Source: Sanguinoderma infundibulare
Taxonomy: Eukaryota; Basidiomycota; Agaricomycetes; Polyporales; Polyporaceae
Length of the DNA: 64,000 nt
Assembly (NCBI GenBank): GCA_032821775.1
Contig: JAVLRN010000002.1
Coordinates: 682,001 to 746,000 of the forward strand
Direction: 5' to 3'
The notes beneath the pieces are model-generated. The model did not search any database and was not told the DNA's origin. It saw nothing but the letters and a program-made list of their open reading frames with translations. Shown piece after piece: positions 1-10,022 of this stretch; position 1 is the stretch's first letter; each line of letters begins with the position of its first letter. Both the position numbers and the translations under genes were made by a program.

Positions 1-1136
1 TACAGTCTAAACAGGTCTGAATATGCCACCAGCGTGCAGTCCGAGAGAAACATCGAACAAAAGTGCAACTCGTATCGGGTCACCGCTCCATCGATGCAAA
101 TCAACTTCCGCGAGTCGTGGCCCCGCCCATTGGCCTCAGCGCGCCTGCTCCCAATGTCCGCTCATCTCACACTCACTCCCGCATCCACACTCATACAGAC
201 ACACTCCGCACTCGCAATACGCTCAAGCACGACGATGAAGAGGCATACATGAAGCTCATCTACCCAGGTGCCGTGCGTTCGTCGCGGTCACGAAAGAGCG
301 GGCGCTGAGGGTTAGGCGCCGGGGGTGTTCATGTCGACGGCGCCCGCCTCTCTGAGCCTCTCGAACTCTCTCTCCACTGACGACTCCTTTCACAGCACAA
401 ACAACATCAAGCAGATGATCCAAAGGCCACGAAAGCCGTGAACCAAACGTACGTAAGTCCTCCTGCCCGTGACCGCGATATGTCCGATTTCGCTGACATA
501 CCGCTCGACATATCCATAGCATCCACGTGCACTTTACAATGCCACGGCCTACACCCTCAACGCGTCGCACTTGTCCTTCCGAGGGACAGGGCTGACGCGA
601 CCGCAGGGTACCTTTACCGTTTCACCGCCATTCGCGATATGTCGTATTCTGCCGACATTGCTTCTAAAATAGGCATATGTCTGCACAGGGATCAAACATG
701 GACATAGACTGTTGCAACACAACTGGTACTCTATATATTGCATTGTATTGAATGTCATGAGTGCCTGCTGCTGTATATACCAGCGCTGTGACATAAGGAA
801 ACATAGCAGTCAACAAGTCTTGATCTCTCGCGATCACCACCCTCAATCCTGGGCCCAACTCTCTCGCGCCCGCCAGCAAACACCCTAGGTGGCACCCACT
901 CACTCCTCTGCCTCTTTCTGCTCCACCACCACCATCCATTCACTTCAGACCTCTCCCCATTCGAATATGCTTTGCAACAAGCTTTCCAAGCTTCTTTCTC
1001 TCCTCTCCCTGTTCACCCTCTTCCGCCCTGGGACACGCTCCACTCTGAAGCCCATTCTGGCGCTGCACACCTCCAAATTCGTGGTATGTACTGCCTCTAT
1101 GCCCACTATTCGTGTACTTACACTCTGCAGCCCATT
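1..1136. other. No supported gene; possible 5' leader exon
   Basis: I see no convincing coding frame from 1 to about 960. Two short related direct repeats sit near 477-510 and 631-662, both starting gcgatatgtc and reading on to a gacat motif about 20 bases later; their role is unknown. A stretch at 967-1083 begins with ATG and ends at a good donor (gtatgt at 1084), with a matching acceptor at 1130. It could be an in-frame 39-codon first exon of the next gene or simply a 5' UTR exon. The region before the gene is pyrimidine-rich, as is common in basidiomycete promoters. Confidence 0.35.
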
Positions 1137-1611
1137 ATGAGTGTTCTGGGAGGTGAAGGGTTGGCGCGGCTCAACCTGTCCATGCGCGACTTCCTCATAG
1201 TGCGTGCTCCAGCCTCTAGCCTCCATTTGCGGCCCCACTAACTCGCTTTTAGGCTATGGCTGCGATTGGCTTCCACCTCGTCGAGGACAAGCCGAACGCG
1301 GCCTTTTGGCTCATCGGCCCGGGCAAAAGCCTCAATGAGTGCAAGCACACGCTGTACTTGAAATGGCCGGTCAATGACGACTTCGGCTCGCGCAACGTGT
1401 TCTAGTGAGTATCCCCCTCTTTCTCCCTCGTCTTTCATGTGCAGTACTAACAGCATGTTTGTGCAGCATTACAGACCGCGTCCGTGAGCTCTACGGCTGG
1501 ACGGTCTCGACGTTCCGCAAGATCCCCATGTCCGGCTTTGAGGATGACCTCTACCAGTTCGATTCGGACGAGGCATTCGAGACGTGGATCAACTCCGACA
1601 TTTTCGTCTAG
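1137..1611 (+). CDS. Small unknown protein (about 119 aa), three exons
   Basis: Three exons join cleanly: 1137-1199, 1253-1404 and 1467-1611. Donors are gtgcgt and gtgagt; acceptors are ttttag and gtgcag. The spliced frame is 360 bp including the stop. The protein starts MSVLGGEGLARLNLSMRDFL, has a moderately hydrophobic middle (FWLIGPGKSLNECKHTLYLK), and ends in an acidic, aromatic-rich tail finishing DIFV. There is no signal peptide from this start, no clear membrane segment, and I recognise no family. If the upstream segment 967-1083 is coding it would add 39 residues in frame and make the N-terminus hydrophobic. The clean intron phases support a real gene; its function is unknown. Confidence 0.6.
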
Positions 1612-1819
1612 TGGATTCATCCTGATGTTGCGGTCGCCACACACTTAGTTCTTGATGTTGTAAATACAAACAATGTGATTGCTTGATCTCTGTTCCGCCC
1701 GTGTGCTCAGGTAACCGTCGCGAACGCGACGCAATGGGCGCAAATATTCGTTTCGGCGGGCACTTGGTGGGCACTTATCATGTGTTTGGCGTGTCGAGAG
1801 CGGGCACACTATTTTCTAT

Positions 1820-2165
1820 TCCATTAAACTTGATGTTCTCACTAACATTTGATATCCTACAGAACTTGATGTTTTCGGGCACGGACAATGTTCAGGACAA
1901 CTTGAAATTGTATTGACATTCTACATAGCGTAAAATTCGACATTATAGTCGCTCTAAAGTGTTCATTTAAACTCTACATTTTCGGCAACGTTTTGCGTTC
2001 AGTAGAACGTGACATTGTCTGTCACATTTTATTGGCCTCGGAATGCGGGCCGAAATGTCAAGTTTGGGTGAACATTCGGAGAAATCTCAAACGTCAAGTT
2101 CTATATGGGGCTAAATGTTCGACAAAACGTGACATTGTTATTAACATTTTTCCCCCTATTCTTAG
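1820..2165. repeat. AT-rich, internally repetitive island (MITE-like remnant?)
   Basis: Base composition drops to AT-rich here. The words aacttgatgtt, gacattgt and aacattt recur several times in direct and inverted form: agaacttgatgtt near 1861, and its inverse aacgtcaagttct near 2091-2103. The two ends are loosely inverted-repetitive. This fits a degraded miniature transposon, but I cannot define exact termini or a target duplication. Confidence 0.25.
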
Positions 2166-2239
2166 GCACAAAAAATTTTGGTTTTCCTCGCGTGTCACAC
2201 GTTGTTTTGACCTCGCTGGGATCGACGAGCTCTCCTCTC

Positions 2240-2462
2240 CCCACGGTCGCGACGGGAGGTTTCCGTGCTTGCAAGAGGTGTCGATCGACGTGTTCTGGTC
2301 AGGCAAGGAGTTGCGGGCCGTGCGGGCGCCCGAGGAGTTTGACCCGCCGATCCTGGAGAGACTTCGTGCTTGCGGCTTGTTGCGGTTCAACCAACATCCG
2401 GACTCGGACGTCGCTGTGCCGGAATGTACGTATATGGCGGTTCGAACTTCTGTCGAGGACTG
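2240..2462 (+). pseudogene. Possible orphan exon fragment
   Basis: The plus frame here reads like protein (FPCLQEVSIDVFWSGKELRA... to ...QHPDSDVAVPE) and ends just before a good donor (gtacgt at about 2428). There is no credible start or partner exon: upstream it runs into the AT-rich island and downstream no frame continues. It resembles the leucine/phenylalanine-rich C-terminal part of F-box/LRR-like proteins elsewhere in the window, but the similarity is only general. I read it as a relic with low confidence. Confidence 0.25.
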
Positions 2463-2646
2463 AAGCAAGCTAACGGCGTGGGTGAATGTTTTCAGGTACC
2501 CGATACCAGCCTCGCTTTGACTCCTTGGCCTGAATATTCGCATGTCTGCTGTGGATCCGCAGGTCACTAGGCGTGCGCGAAGAAAGTTGCGCTGAGGATG
2601 ATCATCGAAAGGACGCGCTGTGTCACTCTATTTTTGGTAGCAAACC

Positions 2647-2820
2647 ATGGAGGGAAGATTCCAGAACCCAACGCCGGAGGAACGCAGATGGTTCGAGAAT
2701 GTGCCTCTGTAGCAATCATTCCGAGTCAATTCTGATCCTACGCCTGTTTCTGCGACGTCGCGCTGGGACGCCATCCTCGGGATCGTTGGGCTCGCGTCGA
2801 AATTGTTTGTTAATAAATAG
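2647..2820 (+). other. Short two-part ORF split by one in-frame TAG
   Basis: An ATG at 2647 opens 21 protein-like codons (MEGRFQNPTPEERRWFENVP, then L). It stops at TAG (2710-2712), then continues in the same frame for 35 codons (QSFRVNSDPTPVSATSRWDA... ending ASKLFVNK) before a second TAG at 2818. The bases after the first TAG are CAATCA, which fit the CARYYA consensus of leaky UAG codons. The piece may be a pseudogene exon with one nonsense change, or chance. No family is recognised. Confidence 0.25.
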
Positions 2821-3149
2821 ACATCATACATTTGCACGGAAATCTTCCCCAAGCTATCAGCGCTCTGATCGTCCCTTGAACGACCCAGTCCGCATCAATG
2901 CTGCATCTCCGGAGGCCAGTACACGCTATCGGCGGCTGAAGTGCGCCCCAGAAACGCCATGGAGCCGCACGCAACGGTAAGTCAGCTTTCGCCACAATCA
3001 CGTTGCAGGGACTCACTTTGTATAACCTCGGTAGCCACGTCATGCACGAACCGCAGCAATCCGGCGGCCTGGAGCTTGGGGAGCACCCGCGGGCGAGTCG
3101 CACTGCTGGAGTGCGCTCGAGGGGGGCAGGCCAATCAAGTCATGTATGT

Positions 3150-3491
3150 GCAAGTCGACCCTCTGTAAGTGAGGAAATAAGGCTTTTAGAGAATGACTCT
3201 GACCGAACCCCTCGCGCAGCTATCCCCCACTTCCACCATGCCCGCCAGGACGCGCCCACCAGCCTCGACCAACCCAGCGGCATCACCCCGCCCGCCACTT
3301 CTAGCATCGTCCAGTCCGTCCAGCTTCCGTCAGTGAGCGGAGATGCCACCTCCTTCCCGCTCATCCCCCCAGACATCTCGACCTCTACTCCAGAAGACGC
3401 CGCGCCCGCAGCACCCATGGGCTTCCCCGCCAAGCAGGACATCGACGCCGCCGCCACCACCACCACGACGTCGAGCGACCAGGGACGGTAG
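3150..3491 (+). other. Possible Pro/Ser/Thr-rich terminal exon
   Basis: A plus frame through this stretch encodes a Pro/Ser/Thr/Ala-rich sequence (IPHFHHARQDAPTSLDQPSG ... AAATTTTTSSDQGR) ending at TAG. Composition resembles disordered tails of basidiomycete proteins, but the opposite strand is also open here and no upstream exon can be tied in. Weak candidate only. 3,492-3,958 shows nothing. Confidence 0.15.
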
Positions 3492-3958
3492 CAAATGCAC
3501 CGTCGACCGTCACCCCCACTGAGATGTCGGCGGTGGAGACGGTCACAAGTCTGGTCTATCTGCCTGGCTCCGTCGTCCTTGTCACAACAACGGCGGCATA
3601 AGGTCTCGTTTGGGAGGAGGACAATGACTTCGACTGCTCTGCATCTGGAACGGACAATTGAAGTGTGCTTCATGTATTTCTGTGTTTTGCATGGCTTCGT
3701 TCTTCATGGACTTTCTTTCTGATATTGGCAAACGGAATGAACATCTGATTATTTTACATGACAAGGGGGAGCGTGAACGTACGCGATCTCGTCGTGCGGC
3801 CCGGACGTCTAGAACCTAGTGTAGATTCTGCTAGACACTGCATGTTGAGCATCGTCCTGCGGGCCCATGCATGAGCATCATGTATAAACGCACACAAGTA
3901 GCAATATACGCACCGTTTGTGAATCCCAGACTCAATCGTGAGATCAATCTCGACTACT

Positions 3959-5147
3959 TCAGAGCTCGTCATGCCCATACTCCGGCTCGAGAACCGCCCC
4001 TGAGACATTCGCGAACCAGGCACGTTGATCCTTCGGCGACGCCCATTCCGGCGAGTGGCCTACGCATTCACCAGTTTCAGCTCGAATGGAAGGTGGCAAC
4101 GACGACAGAATTACCTCCAAAGAACGTCTGCATGTGAAGTCCTTGAACGCGGCCATCCGGGCCCTCGTGGGTCCGTAGAACAAGGCCGGTAGCGAGTAAG
4201 ACTGACTCCCCGTTGATGTAGACCTCGATCTCGCCTGGCAAGCAGCAATGTGAGCAAGTAGGCAGGAGGAACATCGACGTGTGACGTACCATCCTCCTTC
4301 CAGAGGTTGTTCATCTTGACGCGCTGCGTGACCCGCGTCCACCGTCCGGGAATGAACTCGAACGACCCACGACCGACAGAGAAGCCGTAGTCCGGGTGCT
4401 GAATCGACTTCGGCGGTACGAGTAGGAGTCGTTCCGTGTTCCGCTCCGCATGCGGGAGGTACGCGTATAGCTCACCGATCCCGTTTTCACTGCAATTACA
4501 CGCATATAGCCAGAGCTCGGAGACATTAAAGACACGGACTCACCGCCACATCAAGCGCAGATTGAAGCACTTGCAGCGATCCGTCTGCCTCCCACCCGTG
4601 CATCCATACGCAAAATCCCCAGCACCACCGTCTCCTTGCGTCATCAGTCTTGACCCGAGCAGAGCGAAAGGTTGAGAACTCACAGATCCCCGGTAGCTTC
4701 CCGCCTTTCGCGAACTGGAACCCATCCTCGAAGAGGACGCTGTACGAGAACACGACTTCGGCATGTTCCTCCAATGTCTTCAGAGCTTTGGCGAAGGGTG
4801 CCGGTCCGCGGAGATAGAACCCGAATCCCCCATGCGGGCTGGTCTTGTTCCCGGGATTGATGCTCCCTGCTGGGAAGACCGCCACCCATGCAGGCGTTGT
4901 CGCATCGCCTCCAGGGACCGGAACAGGAGGGATAGCGAGGTTGTGGGAGGTGGTGGAGGTAACCCTGTGCACGCCTAGTGCCTTGTCGTCCAGTCCGACG
5001 AGGGCGAGAGTGGGCACATCAGAGCTTGGATACGTTGTGAATCCTGTCGATATGCGGGGAGTGAAGAGGTGGGTCATATCCGGACTACATGAGAGGGAGG
5101 AGATGGCGGTCAAAGCGATGGTGGCGAAGAGCGCTACGGAACGCCAT
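3959..5147 (-). CDS. Polysaccharide lyase family 14 domain protein, secreted; 5' end possibly frameshifted
   Basis: Five exons can be joined on the minus strand: about 5147-4684, 4631-4544, 4489-4290, 4234-4115 and 4059-3959, with introns of about 50-55 bp. The spliced protein carries family PL14 hallmarks in order: GGFGFYLRGPAPF, VVFSYSVLFEDGFQFAKGGK followed by LPGIYGG, the Cys-rich stretch YGCTGGRQTDRCKCFNLRLM, ENGIGELYAYLP, VYINGESV, QTFFGG and the terminal WASPKDQRAWF. PL14 enzymes cleave uronic-acid polysaccharides such as alginate or glucuronan by beta-elimination; the substrate here is not predictable. A hydrophobic signal-peptide-like stretch (VALFATIALTAISSLS) precedes the domain, but the nearest ATG (5147, reading MAFRSAL) is one frame away. 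That means either one base is missing or extra near 5,125 or a first exon is unseen. Family assignment is firm; the start is not. Confidence 0.85.
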
Positions 5148-6346
5148 CAACGACGTGCCCTAACTTAGGGTTTGAACCTTGCACTCCTCCCTCTGTCTGT
5201 AACTTCATGTACGGCCTATGATGGTACGTACTATGCGAGAAGGCTTTTCCACGATGCATATTCCTGATATAATTAGTCCACAGATCCAATCCACAGCCTG
5301 TTCCGGTGTTACAGTGCAAGGCTCGTGAGTTGCTCTCGTACCTGTCTTCGACCCCATCCCTGCGTATGCTTAATTATGACTTATGATGATATCTCAAACT
5401 CCGAATTAATCCACAGGTGTTGGCCTCAATCAGCTCCGTGAGCAGAGCCATGGAACAAACCAACTGCAACCTCAGCCAGGTGAGTGTTCAGTCCGCATCA
5501 TTGTTCCATGCTACAGTGCCACTTCCTGCGGTCAAATTGCGGCCGTCATCGTAAGGTACAATTCCGACCCATGAAGGCGTGGTCTGCTTGCCCGTCATTG
5601 CCCACCGGTTCCGAAGTTTACCGGGACCGCGCAGCCTTCGGCGGCCGCTCAATCTGCGCAAGCCCTAGTAGGTGATCAGCCATGGCCCCTGCGGCTGCTG
5701 TAGTATCCCTTGTGCCTTTACCCCATTTATGTCGGATTAAAGTGTTCTCGATGTTCGAGGATGCTGAGGAAATCTTACAGATGGCACACCACCTCGTTCC
5801 CTACCAGGGATGTGAAACCGGGGATCGCCACGAAGATCGGCACCAATTGGTATATGAATCAGTGCCGCATGCTATGTTACTTCCCAGCCGATCGTGGTAT
5901 GTGCGGCTCATAACGACATCGCCGGACATTGCCCTAACGTTAGCTCCTACTACAGGACGAACCGCGACGTTCATTCCGTACCCAACTGAAGTTCTGGGGT
6001 GTTGATGCTGCATCTGTTATTGCCCAACATTTGTCGGTCATTATCTTCGCTGTGTTATTACCACGGACCAGTCGTACCCAAGGAAGGTGAGTGGTTAGAG
6101 TTTTGAATATTAATAGTCCCTGACATCCTGGTTTCCAATCCAGATTCTACTTTATCCATCCGCCGGACACAGATGCACCATTCGGCAGTGCAGTGCGCCG
6201 ACACGAGGAACCGAAGCGTCGCTAGATTGCTCTATCCGATCGGCGGACGGCTAGTTCTTGCCTCGTCCTTATGAAGCCCCGCAGCCTTGCGTCGTTTCCC
6301 CACTGTTCAAGAACCCATCGGAGTCGTCTCCTCGTCTCGACTCACA
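5148..6346. other. Gap without a recognisable gene
   Basis: Short open stretches exist (for example 5,682-6,005 plus strand) with several possible splice sites, but no frame shows a recognisable domain or a consistent exon chain. Some splice-like signals (gtgagtg at about 5,480) could belong to a small unknown gene. Nothing can be supported. Confidence 0.4.
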
Positions 6347-8095
6347 ATGTCTTCTTCGATTTCACCATCAGACCTTGCTAATCTGTCAGTGTCCTCTTCT
6401 TCGCTCGAGTCCAATGAGCCTTGACTGATTCTATCTTCGATTTCCTTCGGGCAGGGTCACAACGACGTACTGTTCCAACGCGTCGTTGAGTCAGTATCCA
6501 AATACTTCACTCCCCTTCCGAAGCCCGTACTGACCCCACGCGACGTAGTGGTCGTGCTATACGACTGGCTCCTCTGCTTCGACAAAGAAGTTGCTCTCGT
6601 GTGGAAGTCCCACCGCAGGTTCACGGCCGCTTCTCTCCTCTACGCCTTCTCTCGATACCTGCCCATCTTTGGCGTTCTCTGCTCTCTGGCAACGGAATTC
6701 CCTATGCCACAGTTGGTATGCTAGCCTCCTCCCTTCCTCCCTCACAGATACTCACGACCGATGTGATCGATGCGATATAGAGGTGCGCCATTATATTCCC
6801 GTGTACCGGATGACTCGGCTGACAAGTCGGTCTCCGAACGTCCGTCAGCTGCGAAGCGACTGCATGGATCGTAAGCCTCACGCAAGTCGGAGCCCGGCTC
6901 ACTTTCGCAGGTAGTTGCTTGTCCCTCTTGGGTGCTACCTTGGCAGCACACTGACCCGATCTCCAGCCTTCTCAGCGGCCAGGGTGTATGCGCTGTCCGG
7001 ACGAGCGAAAATATTGCCGACCCTGGTCTTCGTGCTGTCAAGTTTCGTATGCGGGGTTAACTTGGTGAGTGAAGCATCTGACGAAGACGTCCGGGTACTG
7101 ACGTTGAGCGGAGATAGGCCGACCTCTTCAAAAGTCAACACATCGAAGCCCTCCCAAGCCCCTTGAACTGCAGCGTCGTCGATTCGGCTTCGGAAGAAGA
7201 AGCCTTCATGTAAGTCGAAACCTACGATCCCTGTATTACCATAATTAGCTTAACGTCCATTTCACAGATGTGAGTGGTTCGCACCTTGCAGGTCTTGGAA
7301 ACAAGGTTGATCGTACCTATGGTTTCGTAGTCGGGATAACGTCCCGCGCGGCAATCATCGTGGCCGATACACTGGTCGTCCTCGCGACATGGTGGTACAC
7401 ATACAGTCTCTACCGGATGCAAAAGAGAACAAGGGACAATCGACGTCCATCGTTGGTCCAAATCATGCTCTACAATGGTGAGTGGACGCGCCGGCGATGC
7501 TCACATGCCGCGTGCGCTTGCTGATTCGCCTATTCAAAAAGGCAGCATATACTTCATGTGAGTGCGGCATCCGAGGTCCAAATGCCTTGGATTTCGCTGA
7601 CGGACAAGCACCATGTAGCGTTCTCCTCACGTTGAACACCCTCCAGATGGTCCTCACCGCTCTTACCGTACGTTGTGCGCTAATGTACCGTATTTCGTGG
7701 CTCACGCTTCTACCAGGTGGATCAGCTCTTCTACTACACGAGCTACATGGTCATATTCCTCGACCCGTGAGTATTGAGTCTAAGAGACCCCGCACACCTG
7801 CCTGATCACCCATCATCACCTGCGCAGGATCACCTCGGTCCTCGTCTGCCGTTTCATCCTCAACCTACGTCAAGTCGACGTGGAGGCAGTGGCTGATTCC
7901 GCGGCCACTTTTACCGACGTCGAGTTCAATGCGACCCGGCCCACCAGCACTGGTCATAGCACCAGGATGACGACGCTTCCGCATTTCCTGGCGTCCATGG
8001 CGGAGCCGACGCATGTCGAGGAGGTCGGAACGGGATCGGATGAAGGCATGGAGATGACAAACTATGCTTCGACGACCAGCAACGACCTTGCCTGA
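6347..8095 (+). CDS. DUF6533-family multi-pass membrane protein (copy 1)
   Basis: ATG at 6347 (MSSSISPSDLANL) joins through short exons to VTTTYCSNASL and the diagnostic DUF6533 core: MVVLYDWLLCFDKEVALVWK, then YAFSRYLPIFGVLCSLATEF. Later exons give AFSAARVYALSGR and a hydrophobic LPTLVFVLSSFVCGVNL. Then come ITSRAAIIVADTLVVLATWW with YTYSLYR, VLLTLNTLQMVLTALT, VDQLFYYTSYMVIFLDP, and the final exon ITSVLVCRFILNLRQVDVEA with an acidic tail ending SNDLA. About seven hydrophobic segments are expected, as in this Agaricomycete family of unknown function, which has GPCR-like topology. At least eight exons are needed; boundaries between about 6,716 and 6,966 are uncertain. It looks intact and is related to the two DUF6533 genes at 29.7 and 47.0 kb, though clearly more distant from them than they are from each other. 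Confidence 0.85.
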
Positions 8096-10022
8096 GAGGA
8101 GTGGCAGATCAATGCGGAAGTCTCCGGTTGTTTGGAAGGGACAGGTCTAGTTCGATAAATTATTCCGCCATTACCATGTTTGACGAGAGTGGGTACTATA
8201 CAATGCTGAGATCTTCAGGACTCCGATATCCAATCGTCAGCAGGGATTCCACGAACTTCCTCCTGAGCCCGGGGCTCAACCTGAGCGTTCGGCGCCGATA
8301 GATTCAGTCCCTCAAGCTCAGCCGCCCCTGCAAGCAAGTGGGAGTCAGCACATAACTTCATACACGTGGAAAGTACTGAACTCGGCCGGAACCCGCGGTA
8401 CAGGTTCTACGAACCTTGCATCGCTTCGATGGCCGGAAAGGGAAGAGAACCGACCGACCGGGATCGACTCACAGTGCTGCGAAGCGGGGACATTGACGGT
8501 GATCGTCATGGGTTCCATGGACTCTTCATAATGCCGAAGATCCCATCGAAGGGACAGGACGTCGATGACGAGGTGCGCGAATCAGGGACGGGAAGACGCA
8601 TGGCTGGGAGCATGTCATCCGCGATCCAGAAGCACGTTGTCCAGCAGGATATGGCAAGCTTACCGCCGCGATAGTGACAACGCAATGTTTGATTGCTGAG
8701 ATGGAGTCTAGGGAAGTCATAAAACTAAAGCGCAAAGGCACAATTGCCGATGCGACGCAGCTGGCTTGCTTCACTTTGGATGAGACATATGATGCTGAAG
8801 GAAGAACGACGTGCTCATTTATCGGGCTTCGTCACTATTTGGGGCCGCACAGGGGCGCAAGACCAATCAGCAAACGCGTGCATTAGACTCAACCCGTTGG
8901 ACTCACAGACTTGATCCCCAAACTCGTCAGGGAGCCAATGCCCCCGGAATGTCCATATCGGAGTCTCTATCGACCCAAAACCAATCTATCGGCTCGGGTA
9001 TCTCGTCGTTCCAGAAACTGCGGCCGTCCAGCTCGTTTACGTACGAGGCCACCACGAACAAGGACCGCGCAAATACTCGCACTTCGCCCAGGATCGCCCC
9101 ATAGCTCGCGGAGGTGTCGGTGCTAGAGATAGCGCGGCTCTGAGAGGGTCCCGACGTTGTCGACTTCGTTCGTCGCACCGTCAAAGCGGCGACACGCGGC
9201 GGCATTAGCGCTAGACAGAGGGGTACAGCGTGCTCGAAATATCCGTACCTGGAAACACAATTACATCAATGAAGAGTCGATCACAACCATGTGCCTTGGA
9301 CGCTTGCGCGTATGCTGTGCTAGGACTTCAAAACGTGCAGCTGCAGACGAGGCAATGAGTACAGACAGAGGAGCAAGAGAAAGCTTGCCAAGCTACTCCG
9401 AATCAATGCATATGACATTGTAGCGCGATGGCGACGGGGGAACTCTAGTCACTACTCGACGAAAGCACCACGCCGTAGTAGACGCTTGGGGGATGACATC
9501 GAGGCCTGAGCCAGGCTCTCGGTCATCTCTATGAAGGTCGCAGAGACTGTCAAGAAACTTCGGAGATAAAGCTTCCTTCGAGCGTTGTGTCCCGCGCGAG
9601 GCTCGAAGATTCCATGCAAATTTCCAGCGAATTGCACTGTGCCACAGAAGGTCAGAGGTTCGCGGCGACGATTTCTGAGCCGTGTGGTCGGTACCTACCT
9701 TCGTAGATACGCACGAAGGAACCTAATCCCGGCGGAAAATTGAATAAATGGCTGAGATCTGCAGAAGTGATGACCTTCGGTGTTCGCTGATGCTCGAACG
9801 CTTGAGTGCGCGTAGTCAACGGTGGCAGTCCGGCATTCAAGACTCGAAGACGACGTCACGAAGACGTGCCCTTCGTAGACGCCGGTGCCTCGGAATATGG
9901 GCGGCTAGTTGCGGTGGTCCGTGCGTGGGAGTTTAGGGGCGGCTGGAGTCGGGGGCAATTGGAGGATGTCACACCCGCTGGTCGCGATCTGTCACCTCCC
10001 ATATTGCTGTGACGCCTGCGCA
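8096..10022. other. Intergenic region with weak minus-strand ORFs
   Basis: Two minus-strand stretches look mildly protein-like: 9,652-9,840 (TPKVITSADLSHLFNFPPGL), possibly spliced to 9,452-9,637 (FAGNLHGIFEPRAGHNARRK), and 8,927-9,205 (NELDGRSFWNDEIPEPIDWF). No ATG with a clean exon chain was found and no family is recognised. They may be parts of one small minus-strand gene running from about 9.85 to 8.93 kb, or chance. The rest shows nothing. Confidence 0.25.
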
